The notes beneath the pieces are model-generated. The model saw nothing but the letters and a program-made list of their open reading frames with translations. It searched no databases and was not told the DNA's origin. Source: Cadophora sp. MPI-SDFR-AT-0126 (Eukaryota > Ascomycota > Leotiomycetes > Helotiales > Ploettnerulaceae). Taken from it: DNA of 64,000 nt. The position numbers were made by a program, and so were the translations under genes. Shown piece by piece: positions 48,441 to 59,851 of the stretch (its first letter is position 1; each line of letters starts with the position of its first letter). The DNA is taken from the NCBI GenBank assembly GCA_020747065.1, contig JAGMVK010000019.1, forward strand, positions 372,001 to 436,000, in the 5' to 3' direction.

Positions 48441-49853
48441 ATGTCATCGTACCCACCACCACCATCACACCCCATAATCCCCTCCCTCCGCTCCTCCTCC
48501 CGCCTCCTCGTCCGCGAATTAGGATTCATGTCCAGCGTCCTCGCCGGGACACCATACTCAGCCAGCGCCGTACACGCCATCGTCGAGATCGGACTGCACG
48601 AACAAAAACAGACCCAAGCCACCGAACAAGTCACCTCATCAACGCTTCCACCGTCCAAGACCAAAAACACGAGTACAGGCATCACAGCCGCGACACTCTG
48701 TACGGAACTCAATCTCGAGAAGAGCAGCGTGAGTCGGCTGCTGAAGAAGTTGGTGGAGGCGGGAGAGGTGAGTGAGGGTTATGGGGATGATGCGAGGGAG
48801 AAGGTGTTGAGGTTGACGGAGAAGGGGAGGGAGACGCTAAAGGGGATTGATGTATGTTCTCCTTTTCTGACTCTTTTTGATTCCTAAGAGTGATTTACTG
48901 ATTCGAATTTTGCGTAGACCTATGGCGAATCTCAAATTCTGGCGGCGTTTGCACAGTTGCCGCCAACTGCTACACCTGATGACAGTAAGTGTTCTCGTAT
49001 GGTTATTTCCATTGCAGTGTGCTTCAGTCATGACGGATTCGTGTCTTGTTTCTATCATGTTTTCCTTGGTTTGTAATGCTTTCAATCTTTGTCTCGACAG
49101 TACTCATATGTCAATTCTAACTCCTCCACCCTCACAGTACTCAAGGGCATCAGTGTATACGCCAACGCCCTCCGCTCCAACAGACTTCACAAAGCACCAC
49201 CTTCCACTCTGCGAGACTCCCCCGCAAACAAAATCACAACTCCAACACCCACCACAACCATCACAATCCACACGGGATACCGACCCGGCCTCCTAGCCCG
49301 CTGCCTAACCATGCACATGAACACCTACACACCCTACGGCTTCGGCCTCGACTTCGAAGGCATGATATCCACCGGCTTCGGCGAACTCCTCACCCGGCTC
49401 GACCCCCTCACCACACAAGCCTTCTACGCACTCTCCTCACCATCTCTTACCTTGACATCCTCCCAAAGCCAAAGCCAAAGCCAAATAATCGGCACGCTCT
49501 TCATGGACGGCGTAGACCTCACCCTCCCCTCCACACACTCAGCAAAGGGCCACGAATACCTATCCTCCGTCAACGGGCACCCCAGCAGAAAGGTGCACTT
49601 GCGTGGTTTCATTGTCGATGAAGGAGTGCGGGGTGGCGGGGTGGGGAGGAGGTTGTTGGATGCTGCGGTGGTGTGGGCGGATGAGAGGGGTTTTGAGGAG
49701 ACGCATCTTTGGACTTTTGAGGGGCTAAGGGCGGCGAGGAGGTTATATGAGGGGAGGGGGTTTGTGTTGAGGGATGAGGAGTTGAGGCCGATGTGGGAGG
49801 GGAAGGAGTTGCTTGTGCAGCATTTTATGAGGATTAGGCCGGAGGGGAAGTGA
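48441..49853 (+). CDS. MarR-type HTH fused to GNAT acetyltransferase
   Basis: Exons 48441-48851, 48918-48984 and 49138-49853 give 397 residues (1194 nt, in frame). Intron 2 (153 bp) ends at the CTAAC-preceded CAG at 49137; a nearer CAG gives an early stop. The N-terminal part (about 10-150) is a MarR-like winged helix: RLLVRELGFMSS, then ATLCTELNLEKSSVSRLLKKLVEAG (recognition helix) and VLRLTEKGRETLKGID (wing). The GNAT domain (about 220-390) has the acetyl-CoA loop VDEGVRGGGVGRRLLDA and LRAARRLYEGRGFVLRDEE. This order is common in bacterial regulator/acetyltransferase fusions and odd in a eukaryote. Three introns-worth of spliced structure shows it is a domesticated nuclear gene rather than contamination. 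Substrate and DNA target are unknown. A short Gln-Ser repeat lies before the GNAT core. Confidence 0.85.
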
Positions 49854-50131
49854 TGGTGTCGGTCAGAGAAAATCGGATGCAGAGTTGCTTGAGAAAGAGA
49901 AATTGCTGGGAACATAGCAAGACACATGAACTTCATCAACTCGCAGAGTAAGTAGAAAATAGTGCAGCGATACTCATAAGCGTAGATGTAGATGAAAATC
50001 GTACCCGGCTCTCGTCCACAGCATTATCAGAAGAATTGTATGAACATACTCTTTACAGTCCTCATATTATCGTCCAGTGTTTATGCATACAACTGTGGCA
50101 AGTAAAACTTCTCCAATGTTACCGACATGCT

Positions 50132-51873
50132 CTACCTCCAAGAATTATCCCACCCACTCTGCTCCACAGCAAAAGCAAGAGCTAGTTCCGTAAATCTCGC
50201 CATATGCTACAGAAGAACCATCAGCAACCAGCATCAAAACAACACGCCATAATCGAACAGGTCTCAAAATCAACAACAAAGAGTAAAACAGGAAGGTAAA
50301 AGAGGAAGACTTACATCAAGCGAGAAGTATCCAGTCTTATCATCAACAAACATGGTATCATTCACACCATGTACATACGGATCGTACTCACCGGGAAATC
50401 CGTCGCCAGATAATGGATTACCTTCGGATGCGAATCCCGCGGGATATTTGAGTTGGGTGTAGGACATATAGTCAGAGCCGGCGCCACTGATTGGTTTCAG
50501 TGTTAGCAATTCGTATCGTTGGTGCAGGCTTTTAGGAGTGAAATTATATATGGGGTCTCATAACTGAAGTCAAGGAGGGGGTTCATACGAGTTGATGGGC
50601 AAAAAATATACTTACGGGAACAGCTCGTAGATACCAGCGGGGATTTTGATATACTCTTTCGCAAGTTTGAATAACCATTCCGTGAGTGCTTCATCTGCGG
50701 ATGTAGAAATAAAGCCGATGGATTCGGTGGCGTTGCGTGCGATGAAAGCTGTCATATCCTGCTCTACTCATTAGGGACCTGTACCCAGGAAGAACATAAC
50801 AGTGAGATTCTTACAAACTCCATCATTGCCCCAATGGTCGCACCTGACTCCTTCTTATACCTCGCAATCGCCTGACTTCCCAACAATCCTCCCTCCTCAG
50901 CCGCGTACCAATGGAACTCCACGGGTCCATTCTTAGGCACATATCCACTCTGAGCTAGGATTCGGAATGCCTCTAGAATACTGACTGTGCCCGAGCAATC
51001 ATCGTCTGCACCTGGTGCAGGGAGCAGAGGGAACAAGTAATTTGCCGAGTCTTGATGAGCGCCGAGGATGGTCAAGGGGTGTGAGAAATTCCGAATTTTG
51101 GGCTCGAAGCGTGCGATGATTGAGGATTGGGGGAAGGGGTGTGTGAAGTACTCGAGTGAGATGTGGGTTCCGAATGGAGCGGTAGCGATGATCTGGTGGG
51201 ATACTGTCAACACGTCTCCACGTCATGGGATGGAAATTGGTAGTCTACCTGGGCAATGTGATCATGAAGCCATTCGGCGCTCAATGCTCCTGTCGTGCCT
51301 CCATAGTACCGATTGTAGTAACTGGTCATGTGCTTTAGAACATCATGCATTCTTCCCGTCGAGACACGAGGGAAGAGAGGCTTGACGAGACGCTGATGGA
51401 CTAAATCGGGGAGATCTGTATTCCACATCATCATCATCAACACAATCCATCCAAGGATTTCTGTCTTTCCGTGAGAAGAATGTGTGCAACTTACTAGCTT
51501 TCCCAGATTCCGCATCAACCTGCCCAGCATAAAAGTCCTCATGCTCTGTAATATCTACGAACTTCTTCCCCTTCCTCCTCAAACGCAATTTATCCCCCTC
51601 GGTCATCCATTCCGGCTTTTTCTCACCAGAGACATGGAGGAGTCTTGGTGATGAGAGCTCGGATGAGAGATCTGGATAAAGGGACAGAAGTGCGGCTACG
51701 GGGTCGGAGTGGGTGGAGAGCGCGGAGAGGATTGCTGGGTCGACCATGTGTGGAACACGTGCGTCCGTGTTGGAGACTGGTGAAGATCCGAGGATAGCTT
51801 GGTTGTCGTGAATGGAGGAACCTGAGATGAGATGCGTGGTACTCAAGAGGATGAGTAACGTGGATCGCAACAT
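50132..51873 (-). CDS. Secreted leucine aminopeptidase, peptidase family M28
   Basis: Exons 51495-51873, 51249-51415, 50815-51192, 50616-50758, 50315-50486 and 50132-50206 give 437 residues (1314 nt, in frame). A signal peptide (MLRSTLLILLSTTHLISG) sets the start, though an in-frame Met lies six codons upstream. A propeptide of about 90 residues follows. The two-zinc site is complete: His in GAHQDSAN, Asp in GADDDCSG, catalytic and ligand Glu in YAAEEGGLLGSQ, Asp in MEFDMTAF and His in YVHGVNDT. The protein ends HMARFTELALAFAVEQSGW. It removes N-terminal residues, preferring Leu, from peptides outside the cell. Introns of 56-129 bp all fit in phase. It converges with the MarR-GNAT gene, 278 bp apart. 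Confidence 0.93.
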
Positions 51874-52828
51874 GTTGTATTGCGTGAGCAATGAACTCTT
51901 CCTATTCCAAGAGTGGGACGATTAAATACAAGGACAACTTCAAGAGAAATAGGTTGAATCTAGTATTAAAGAAGTAGCCCGAATGCAAATATTGTTGATG
52001 ATGATTTGGTTATCTGCCTTCGGGTCATCAAATGCTCCGTCATGGACCTGGAACTCGCGATTGGGCTAAATTAAATGGGGAAGGTAGGTAAATTCGGGCG
52101 GCGCAGGGGTAAAAAGCTTGAATAGTGTCACGTGCACTCGCAGCTCGTGATATGGAATACATTTTTTTGAACGGATTACGCAAATTGAGCTGCACGAAGT
52201 GAGGCATCGTCTGTTCCTTGTAGTTCTCTGAATTCTGGGTTTTAACGCTTGATGGACTGCTGAAAGCGAAACGTAAGTGTCAATAAACTCAGATATAAGC
52301 GAGCTTTTGCGTTTGGCGAGGCGAGTCTTGTCCGTTTTCTTTTTGGCTTACTGGAAAAGCTGCTACTGATTAGAATTTCCCCATACTTCAACTATTCATT
52401 TGGATGTATAAGATAGCTTAAGAGCGTCATACGTAACTGGAGAGCGAAAACGGGAATTGATCGGTTTCTCATTGTCATAAGCGGACTCCGCGCGCAAGCG
52501 AGAGTAAATAGGAGACCACCAATCATACCATAAATCGTATACGTGCCTTTTGGATAGTCAGCTCAGCCCCAACCTCTTCATGACTACTAGATGTCCTGTT
52601 GAGCCTCTTATATCCAGGGCTGGCCCTTGAGAGCTTCATCATTCTTTTGGACAATATTCAATGTCCAGTAAGAGGAGCGATTCACAAGTCACAAACAGCA
52701 GCCAAACGTTCGATCTTCGCTATTCAGTTGAAAAACGAGAAACAGCTTTCTTGAGCCATTTGTGGTGAAAAATTGCAGGGAAATCATATTATTCATTACA
52801 CTAACCCCGAAAATAACACTTAAAGAGA
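51874..52828. other. Intergenic, aminopeptidase promoter
   Basis: About 955 bp with no ORF of interest; it should contain the aminopeptidase promoter and the 3' flank of the transketolase-like gene. Confidence 0.35.
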
Positions 52829-55082
52829 TCAATGACTCCTCACATTCAAATCTCGGAACTCCCCATGCAGACTCTCGATACCATTCTTCTTCACGTCCTC
52901 AACCAGTTCGAGCACTTTCGGTGCTATCGCATTCTCATCGAATCCAAAATATTTGTACGCATCTGCTCCAGGTAGAGAGTGCCCAAACGTAGACATCGAA
53001 TACCCCGCATCCGCATATCTCTCCCAGCCATTGACAGCATAAGCTTCAATCACAACTCGCGGTGCCTTACTTCTGTATTGCAGAACTTGGCGCTTGTATT
53101 CCAGAGGTTGTTTGTCGAAGAGCCTTTGGCAAGGAAAGCTGACCACGCGGACTTTCAGGCCGAACTTCTCCTCGAGGAGCTTTGCGGTCTTGATTGTGAA
53201 CACCATCTCGGCTCCAACGCCAATCAGAGTCACATCCGCATCTTCTCGCTCAATGAAAACATATGCTCCTTTCTGAACACTTTCTCGTGATGAATGTTGC
53301 GGATATTGCTCGAGGTTCTGACGTGATAGTGAGATGATGCTAGGCGTATTTGTTGCGTTGAGCGCAGCAATGTATGCACCGGCAGTCTCCTCACTATCAG
53401 CGGGCCGAATGTACAAGATATTGGGCATAGCACGGTAGAAGTTCGCCAGTGCAATGGGTTGATGGGTCGGTCCATCTTCTCCCGTACCAATGGAATCATG
53501 CGTCGCGATGTGAATCTGCTGTAAGCCTTGAAGAGCACCCATTCTGATTCCGGGCGCGGCGTAAATGTAGAACATGAAGAATGACGAGGTGACAGGAATG
53601 ATTGTTCCTTTGTTGAAAGCTGCTAGACCGTTGGATATGGAAGCCATGGCATGCTCACGGATTCCCCAGTGGATATACCTCCCAGTGTAATCTCCATTGA
53701 TGCCACAGGAAGTTCTCAAATCCGGATGTTGGAAGTCGACTTTACCTTTCCATATCATGTTCACGGATGGTGACAGATCGGCGGTTCCGACCATGAAGTT
53801 TTTAATATTCTGCGCGAGCGGGTTGCAAACTAACCCTGACGATTTCCTCGAGGGAGTCGGACCTGTAGGCAAGTCTCCTTTCGCAGGAATGAACTTCGTC
53901 CAGTCATCCGTCATCTTTCCTGCCATCCGAAGTGCAAATTCTTCATACAGATCTGGGTGGGCGTTTGCGTAGGATTTCAGCAAAGCATTCCAATCGGATT
54001 CGACCTTTCTCCCCCTGGTCTTCGAGTCCCGAAAGAACTCATAAACTTCGTCTGATACTTGGAAATGCTTCGACTCGTCCATGCCAAAACGTCGCTTGAT
54101 ATTTGCGACATCTTCAGCGCCAAGAGCTGCGCCATGTGACTTCGCATCACCGGCAGACTTGCTCCCGATTCCAATAACGGTCCGAATGTTGATAAAAGTG
54201 GGCTTGTCCTTGTTGTTTCTGGCTGCTAGGAGTGCTCGAACAATGCCCTCGATATCCCAATTACCGTCTTCAACATCGATTACACTCCATCCAGAGGCGA
54301 TCATTTTGGCGTTGACATCCTCGTTATTGCAGAGATCCACAGACCCATCGCAGGTGATCTGATTATTATCGTAAATGACCACTAAGTTGTTGAGCTTCCA
54401 GTGGCCCGCTAAAGAAATAGCTTCCAGAGCAACTCCCTCTTGCAAGCACGCATCTCCAATCATGCACCATGTCATGTTGTCCACAACTGGATAGTCTGGC
54501 ATGTTGTATGTAGCTGCAAGGTGTTTGGTCGCCATTGCTAGTCCCACTGCATTTGCGATTCCTTGACCCAAAGGTCCTGTTGTAACCTCGATCCCTTCAT
54601 GCTCGATTTCCGGATGTCCAGGGCAGATGGAATCTGTTCTCGCCGAGTGGTAGGATTTCAGTTGTTCGAAAGTCATGTTCTTGTACCCGACAAGATGAAG
54701 GAAAGTGTACTGAAAAAGGCACGTGTGACCTATTGAAGTCAGCAAGCAGCTTCGACTTTGGGCAGAAGTGACAATTACCATTAGAGAGAACAAATCTATC
54801 CCGATTGAAGAAATTAGGATTCTCTGGTGTGTACTCCATAACATATTTCCACAAAGCAACACCAATTGCGGCCATTCCCATAGCGCTTCCAGGGTGGCCA
54901 CCCTTGAATTGCTCGCAGAGGTCTGCTATCAGACATCTGAAGGTCTTCAAGACGCGGTCATGGAGCTCGGGATCCTCAAAATTGACATGGACAAGCTTGT
55001 TGGAGATTCCAGATTCGGAAGAAAGCTGCATCTTCGATTTCGAAGGCAGAGAAGATGACACTTCGGTTGCTGAAGGAGCCAT
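52829..55082 (-). CDS. Dihydroxyacetone synthase-type transketolase
   Basis: Exons 54779-55082 and 52829-54729 give 734 residues (2205 nt, in frame) across a 49-bp intron. The protein has the thiamine-diphosphate motif GDACLQEG to IYDNN (about 193-222), the GHPGSAMGMAAIG segment, GHPEIEHEGIEVTTGPLGQG and, in the pyrimidine-binding half, GIREHAMASISNGLAA and THDSIGTGEDGPTHQP. Variants such as AIGVALWKY and NGHTCLFQY match dihydroxyacetone synthases of methylotrophic yeasts better than housekeeping transketolase. Those enzymes move a two-carbon unit from xylulose 5-phosphate to formaldehyde. The protein ends NVRSH and has no SKL-like peroxisomal signal, unlike the yeast enzymes. The divergent SDR and downstream transporter suggest sugar or polyol use rather than methanol. 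Donor and acceptor here are unknown. Confidence 0.9.
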
Positions 55083-55740
55083 GATGAGACAAGTGAATCA
55101 ATTGATACAAAAAAAGACGAGGAAGCTTTCGCAGGTGGGTTTGTGGAATCGTCGGGGTAGATAAAATATCCTTTGGCCACTGTACCTGCTATCAACATTA
55201 TTTCAAATTATTTCATCGAGCGCTTGAGATTTCCTGAAAGGGCGAGCACCTGCAGATAGTACATCGTAAGTGATGCCCCGAACTTATTTAGGTACATGGC
55301 CGAGACAACGACTTGATGCTCCTCTTTCATGATTCGTGCGGAAGCCCGCACTTTTCGGGCGCTTACAACATCCTCTTTCGGTAATCCCACATTAACCCCG
55401 CTATTTCTCCCTGCAAGCGAGCCCCTGTCATATTTCAAAACACGCTTGAGCGTTGACGAGTTGAGCTTGACAGAAACCCATAGACTCCTTCTTTGGGCAA
55501 AACCCTTTCATACACTGGATACAGTTGCAATAAGTGGTGCTACTTGAATCGTTGTTGCATTGTTCAAGCACATCGCCCGAAATGGAATTCCTTGTCGTCC
55601 CAGCTGCCGCTTCCAGCATTGTTGCTTGAGCTGGACTCTCTGTTGTGCTTTCCTTATTTTCTCAACAATTTATCTTCACATCTTCCATCTTTCTACCTTC
55701 GCATTTTAAAAACCGTTGAACACTGGTTTACAGCTCCAAG
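55083..55740. promoter_or_regulatory. Bidirectional promoter of transketolase-like gene and SDR
   Basis: 658 bp between divergent ATGs. It contains the CGG palindrome listed separately and one GCGGGG word (minus strand, 55396-55401) that fits the CreA carbon-repression consensus SYGGRG. Sharing this region would allow co-expression of the two genes. The CreA reading is weak, because the word is short. Confidence 0.5.
55336..55351. promoter_or_regulatory. Perfect palindrome GTGCGG-N4-CCGCAC, candidate Zn2Cys6 site
   Basis: Six-base arms are perfectly inverted around AAGC, giving CGG-N4-CCG. Zn2Cys6 dimers typically bind inverted CGG triplets at fixed spacing. A gene for such a protein lies 4.5 kb away. 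Binding is inference. Confidence 0.45.
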
Positions 55741-56645
55741 ATGGGTAGTATAGCAGAACCAGTCGCTGATGCCTCACACATCCCTTATCCCACAAACCCT
55801 CTATTCTCCCTCGCAGGTCGCACAATCTCCATAACCGGAGCTGGAAGGGGCCTTGGAATAACGCTCGCTGCTGCGGTGCTTGAAGCTGGTGGCCATGTTG
55901 CATGTATCGATATCCTTCCCGCGCCCTCCGAACTTGAATGGGCATCTCTACAAGCGATCGCAAAGTCCTCAAACCTCACTGTGACATACCACAGATGCGA
56001 TATCATTCTCGAAGATGAGATTTCCGCGACTCTAGATTTGATAGCAGACACTGGTTCTAAGCTCGGTGCCCCGATGATGGGGACTATTGCCTGCGCTGGT
56101 ATTCAACAGAAAATCCCCGCGGTCGAGTATCCGGTGGATGGCTTCAGGCGGATTATGGACGTTAATGTGACGGGAACATTCTTGACAATCAAGCATTCGG
56201 CCAGGATATTCATGAGAGAAGGGACAAAAGGAAGTGTTGTGATGATTGCTTCGATGTCAGGGCAAGTTGCCAACAGGGTAAGTTTAAGTGACTTGGACAT
56301 TGTGGGGATTTACTGACAGAAACCATTTAGGGTTTGACTTGCACTGCATACAATACTTCAAAGGCAGCAGTGCAACAGATGTGCAGATCAGTCGCTCAGG
56401 AATGGGGAGCGCACGGCATAAGAGTGAACACACTGTCTCCAGGGTATATTCGGACAGCGATGACCGATGGGCTTCTGGCCGCGGAACCAGAAGTTGAGAA
56501 AACATGGATGGCAGGTGCTTTGCTGGGTCGACTTGGTGCACCTGAAGATTTCAAGGCTCCGGCTGTTTTCCTGCTCGCTGATGGCAGCTCGTGGATGACA
56601 GGAGCTGATTTAAGGGTGGACGGGGGACACTGTGCCTCAGCATAA
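55741..56645 (+). CDS. Short-chain dehydrogenase, polyol/sugar dehydrogenase-like
   Basis: Exons 55741-56277 and 56331-56645 give 283 residues (852 nt, in frame). It has the cofactor motif SITGAGRGLGITLAA (about 30), ACIDI at the end of the second strand, IACAG as the NNAG variant, IASMSG with the catalytic Ser, and YNTSKAAVQQM with Tyr and Lys. The end is SSWMTGADLRVDGGH. The layout (short N-terminal tail, WGAHGIRVNTLSPGYIRT) resembles classical SDRs of the Sou/arabinitol/mannitol dehydrogenase group, which interconvert polyols and ketoses. The precise substrate cannot be read from sequence. The next gene downstream is a sugar transporter on the same strand. Confidence 0.85.
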
Positions 56646-57370
56646 ATCATGTTCGTTAATAATTAGAATTGGATAAATTTAGATGGGTATTGATCATGAA
56701 GAAGCTGTCTCCGTATTGATTCAAGAACCTAGTGAAGCTAACAGCCATCAGCAGTACTGGATAACAAGCGAGTGAAAATACACACATCAGCTCCTCTTTC
56801 CTATCAGCGCCTTTTCCGGCTTATTTTTGACGCTGCATAATGAAGTAATATATCATTCTAAATGATTAAAAACTCATATCAATATTCTATGTCTTCCCCA
56901 TTTATTGTGCAGCGACAGAAATAATGAAGTTCCCATGACAGTGCTCTCTCGTGCTCTCTCGGTCGAGAGAAAGCTTGGGGGAATCCCGAAGCAGAATATC
57001 GGCTCATGGTGGGTCTCAAGGCTGCTCAAAAGTGGGATGCCACAGGATACTTTGGTCGCATAAGTGCCTAAAACTTCTTGACTAGGCATCGTGCATCATC
57101 TGCATGACTCGTCACCCAAGGGTAAACTTTTTCTCCACAAACTTTTCTTGATGCTGCGGACTCGGTTACGTCAAAAGCATGGGGCCCCAGGTTGAGACTT
57201 CACAAAGTTGGAAATGTACCTAAAATGGAAGCGAGTCATCAAGGATAGAGAAATGTATAAGATCTTCGTACTTCCATAGATTAGAAGTCAAATTTTTCAT
57301 GAGAGTAAACCTGAATGCATACCGTCCTCTCCATCAATCAAAGCTGCCTTGAGATAGAAATTCCGCCAAG
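56646..57370. promoter_or_regulatory. Upstream region of the sugar transporter gene
   Basis: 725 bp with no supported ORF. A 10-bp direct repeat (GTGCTCTCTC twice, 56941-56960) runs into an inverted repeat, TCTCTCG-GT-CGAGAGA (56955-56970), about 400 bp before the start codon. It could be an operator or a small hairpin. Confidence 0.4.
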
Positions 57371-59345
57371 ATGACGATTCTTACTGGTGCTCCCCTCAAT
57401 TGGGCCATCACGGCCACTGCTGGAAGCGGATTCCTCCTGTGGGTCTCAAATATTTTTTTACGGTTTCAAGATGCCGATTTACTGACTGCTTTTCAAGATT
57501 TGGGTATGACCAAGGAGTGATGAGCGGACTACTCACAGGAACTGCTTTCACCCGTCAATTCCCAGAAATCGACACGACGTCGACGGGTACTGGTAGCTCA
57601 TCGCTTCAAGGGACTGTGTAAGTAAAGCTCTCAATTCTTTTAGAGACATTGTGCTAATACATCTAGTGTTGCGATCTATGAAATTGTAAGGCACCGAACT
57701 TACCACTTCTGCAAGTCGATATTGACCGCAACAGGGCTGCTTCTTTGGTTCAATATTCTGCTTCCTCTTTGGCGAAAAGCTCGGTCGAAGGAAGTGTATC
57801 ATGCTTGGCTGCATCGTGCTTTCGATAGGTGCCGCTCTTCAAGCGTCTGCAAACACTATCCCTCAAATGATCGTCGGTCGAATCGTGGCAGGGCTTGGAA
57901 ACGGAATGAACACGAGCACGATTCCGGTCTGGCATGCCGAAATGATGAAAGCACACAAAAGAGGAAAAGGACTTGCTGTGGAGCTCGCAATCAATATCTT
58001 GTAAGTGGATAGCGAATTCCTGGAAAGCCATAGGTCAAAAAACTGATATCTCCAAGTGGTGTTATGACAGCATACTGGCTGGACTACGGGTTTAGCTTTG
58101 TGAAGAGTGCTGCCCAATTTCGAGTACCACTTGCTCTGCAAATTGTCTTTGCTGTCGTCACTTTTGCAGGAATCATCGTCCTTCCAGAAAGTCCTCGATG
58201 GCTTCTTGCACATGACAAGCACGAGGAAGCAAGACACATCCTCTGGGCTCTTGAACTTGACGCCAAATCCATCGAAACCACAGACCCCAGAGTACAAAAA
58301 CAAATGGCAGAAATTCAGCACGCAATTTATGAAGAGCGAGCTGCCGCGGAGGGTGCCGGTGGGAAGAGGGCTGTTTTGAAGAATGGTCCTCAACGATTTC
58401 TTCACAGGACTTTGCTCGGAATTGGGAGCCAATTTATGCAACAAATTAGCGGGATCAACCTTATAACCTACGTTCGTCCCTGCTGCTCCCCTCGCTTCCA
58501 AAGTAGTATAACATACTGACAATATGAAGTACGCTCCCGTCATCTTCGAAACATCAGTTGGCTTATCTCACAGCCTCTCGTTGCTGATTTCTGGTTTCAA
58601 CGGAGTCGCATATTTCTTGTCGTCTCTGATACCAATTTGGTTGATTGATCGGTAGAATCCCCGAAGCCCAATTGATTTCCGAGTATTGACTTCTCTAGTC
58701 TCGGCCGAAGAAAGCTCATGCTATTTGCAGTAGCAGGACAAGCAGCATGTATGGCTATTTTGGCTGGTACAGTTTCCGATGGATCGACAAGCGCAGGCTA
58801 CGTAGCAACCGTAATGCTCTTTCTCTTCAATTTCTTCTTCGCAGTTGGCTTGCTGGCTATTCCTTGGCTCCGTAAGTCGATCAGTCCCAATTCTTCTCAC
58901 GATTCTGACAACTTTAGTACCTGCCGAGTACGCACCTCTCGCGATCCGAACTCCTGCAGCGTCACTCGCGAGTGCTTCAAACTGGATCTTCACGTTCTTG
59001 GTCGTTGAGATAACACCTGTCAGTATCAACAGCATAAAATGGAAGACCTACATCTACTTTGCGAGTAAGTCACAACGTGTTCCGAGGTCTCAATTAATGC
59101 CGCTGACAAAATACGCAGTCTTCAACGCTTGCTTCATTCCCCTCATTTACTTCTTCTACCCTGAAACCAAGAACTTGTCTCTAGAGCAAATTGATGAGTT
59201 GTTCACAGGTGAGAAAGTCTTGTTGCACTGGAAAAGATCTATGGACGCCACGGAAATGCCGAAAGAGGACCTTCGAGAAAAGTTTGGCGAGAAGACGGAT
59301 GTTCAACATGTCGACGGTGAGGATGTTTCCAAAGACTCCTTGTAG
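57371..59345 (+). CDS. MFS sugar transporter
   Basis: Nine exons (57371-57438, 57498-57617, 57668-57686, 57735-58000, 58057-58471, 58530-58651, 58699-58871, 58918-59064, 59119-59345) total 1557 nt, 518 residues. The sugar-porter signatures are all there: GFLLFGYDQGVMSG in helix 1, FGEKLGRRKCIML after helix 2, VGRIVAGLGNGMNTST, PESPRWLLA before the central loop, QQISGINLITYY in helix 7, LGRRKLMLF in the second half, and PETKNLSLEQIDELF at the end. About twelve membrane segments are expected. Exon 3 has only 19 nt, and its donor and acceptor are both needed to keep GTVVAIYEIGCFFGS. It is a plasma-membrane hexose/pentose/polyol porter; specificity is unknown. Confidence 0.92.
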
Positions 59346-59851
59346 ATGCAAGTAGCGTGATGTCTCATCTACTGGCCTACGGTGAAGGAGCGGGTCATAC
59401 CAAGAACTTGCGATTCCAGAGGGAGTCTTGCTGTAGCATGAGAATGATTAAGGTTTGCAGAGGGATGTAGGTGAAAAGGAAATTTAATTGTATTTCTCCT
59501 GTGCAATCATGGTTCGATCTATCTGATGCAGACTGAGCACTTCCATGCTTCGCATTATTTCTTTTGAGACCCTACACATGCCTGAGACTGGGATGTACAC
59601 AACTTTGACATCGTATTAAAACCATCCTCCCCATATTTTTTCATTAGCCGAGCCCCTTTCCCCGCCACCGATGGCTTACCGGGGACCCCAGTCCTACAAC
59701 TTTAGCACTAAACTGAGCTTCAAACTTCCACATCAGGAAGTATCAAGCTTATGTAAGCTGCAGTTGCTTGAAGCAGGACCTTCAATCGCGCCCCGCTCAC
59801 CAAAGCCAATGCCATGTTGATACATTTCACAAATTCAAATTTATCATTACC
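59346..59851. promoter_or_regulatory. Upstream region of the Zn2Cys6 regulator gene
   Basis: About 500 bp. Two words fit the CreA consensus SYGGRG: GCGGGG on the minus strand (59660-59665) and CCGGGG (59679-59684), the latter inside CCGGGGACCCC. Their closeness makes carbon-catabolite control possible but unproven. Confidence 0.3.

Noticed and set aside
49089..49137. First CAG acceptor of intron 2 in the MarR-GNAT gene (about 49100)
   Set aside because: Using it puts a stop codon a few residues on. The second CAG, at 49137, keeps the frame and has a good branch site.
51207..51542. Separate ORF overlapping the aminopeptidase
   Set aside because: It contains the second coding exon in the right frame plus intron read-through; it is part of the M28 gene.
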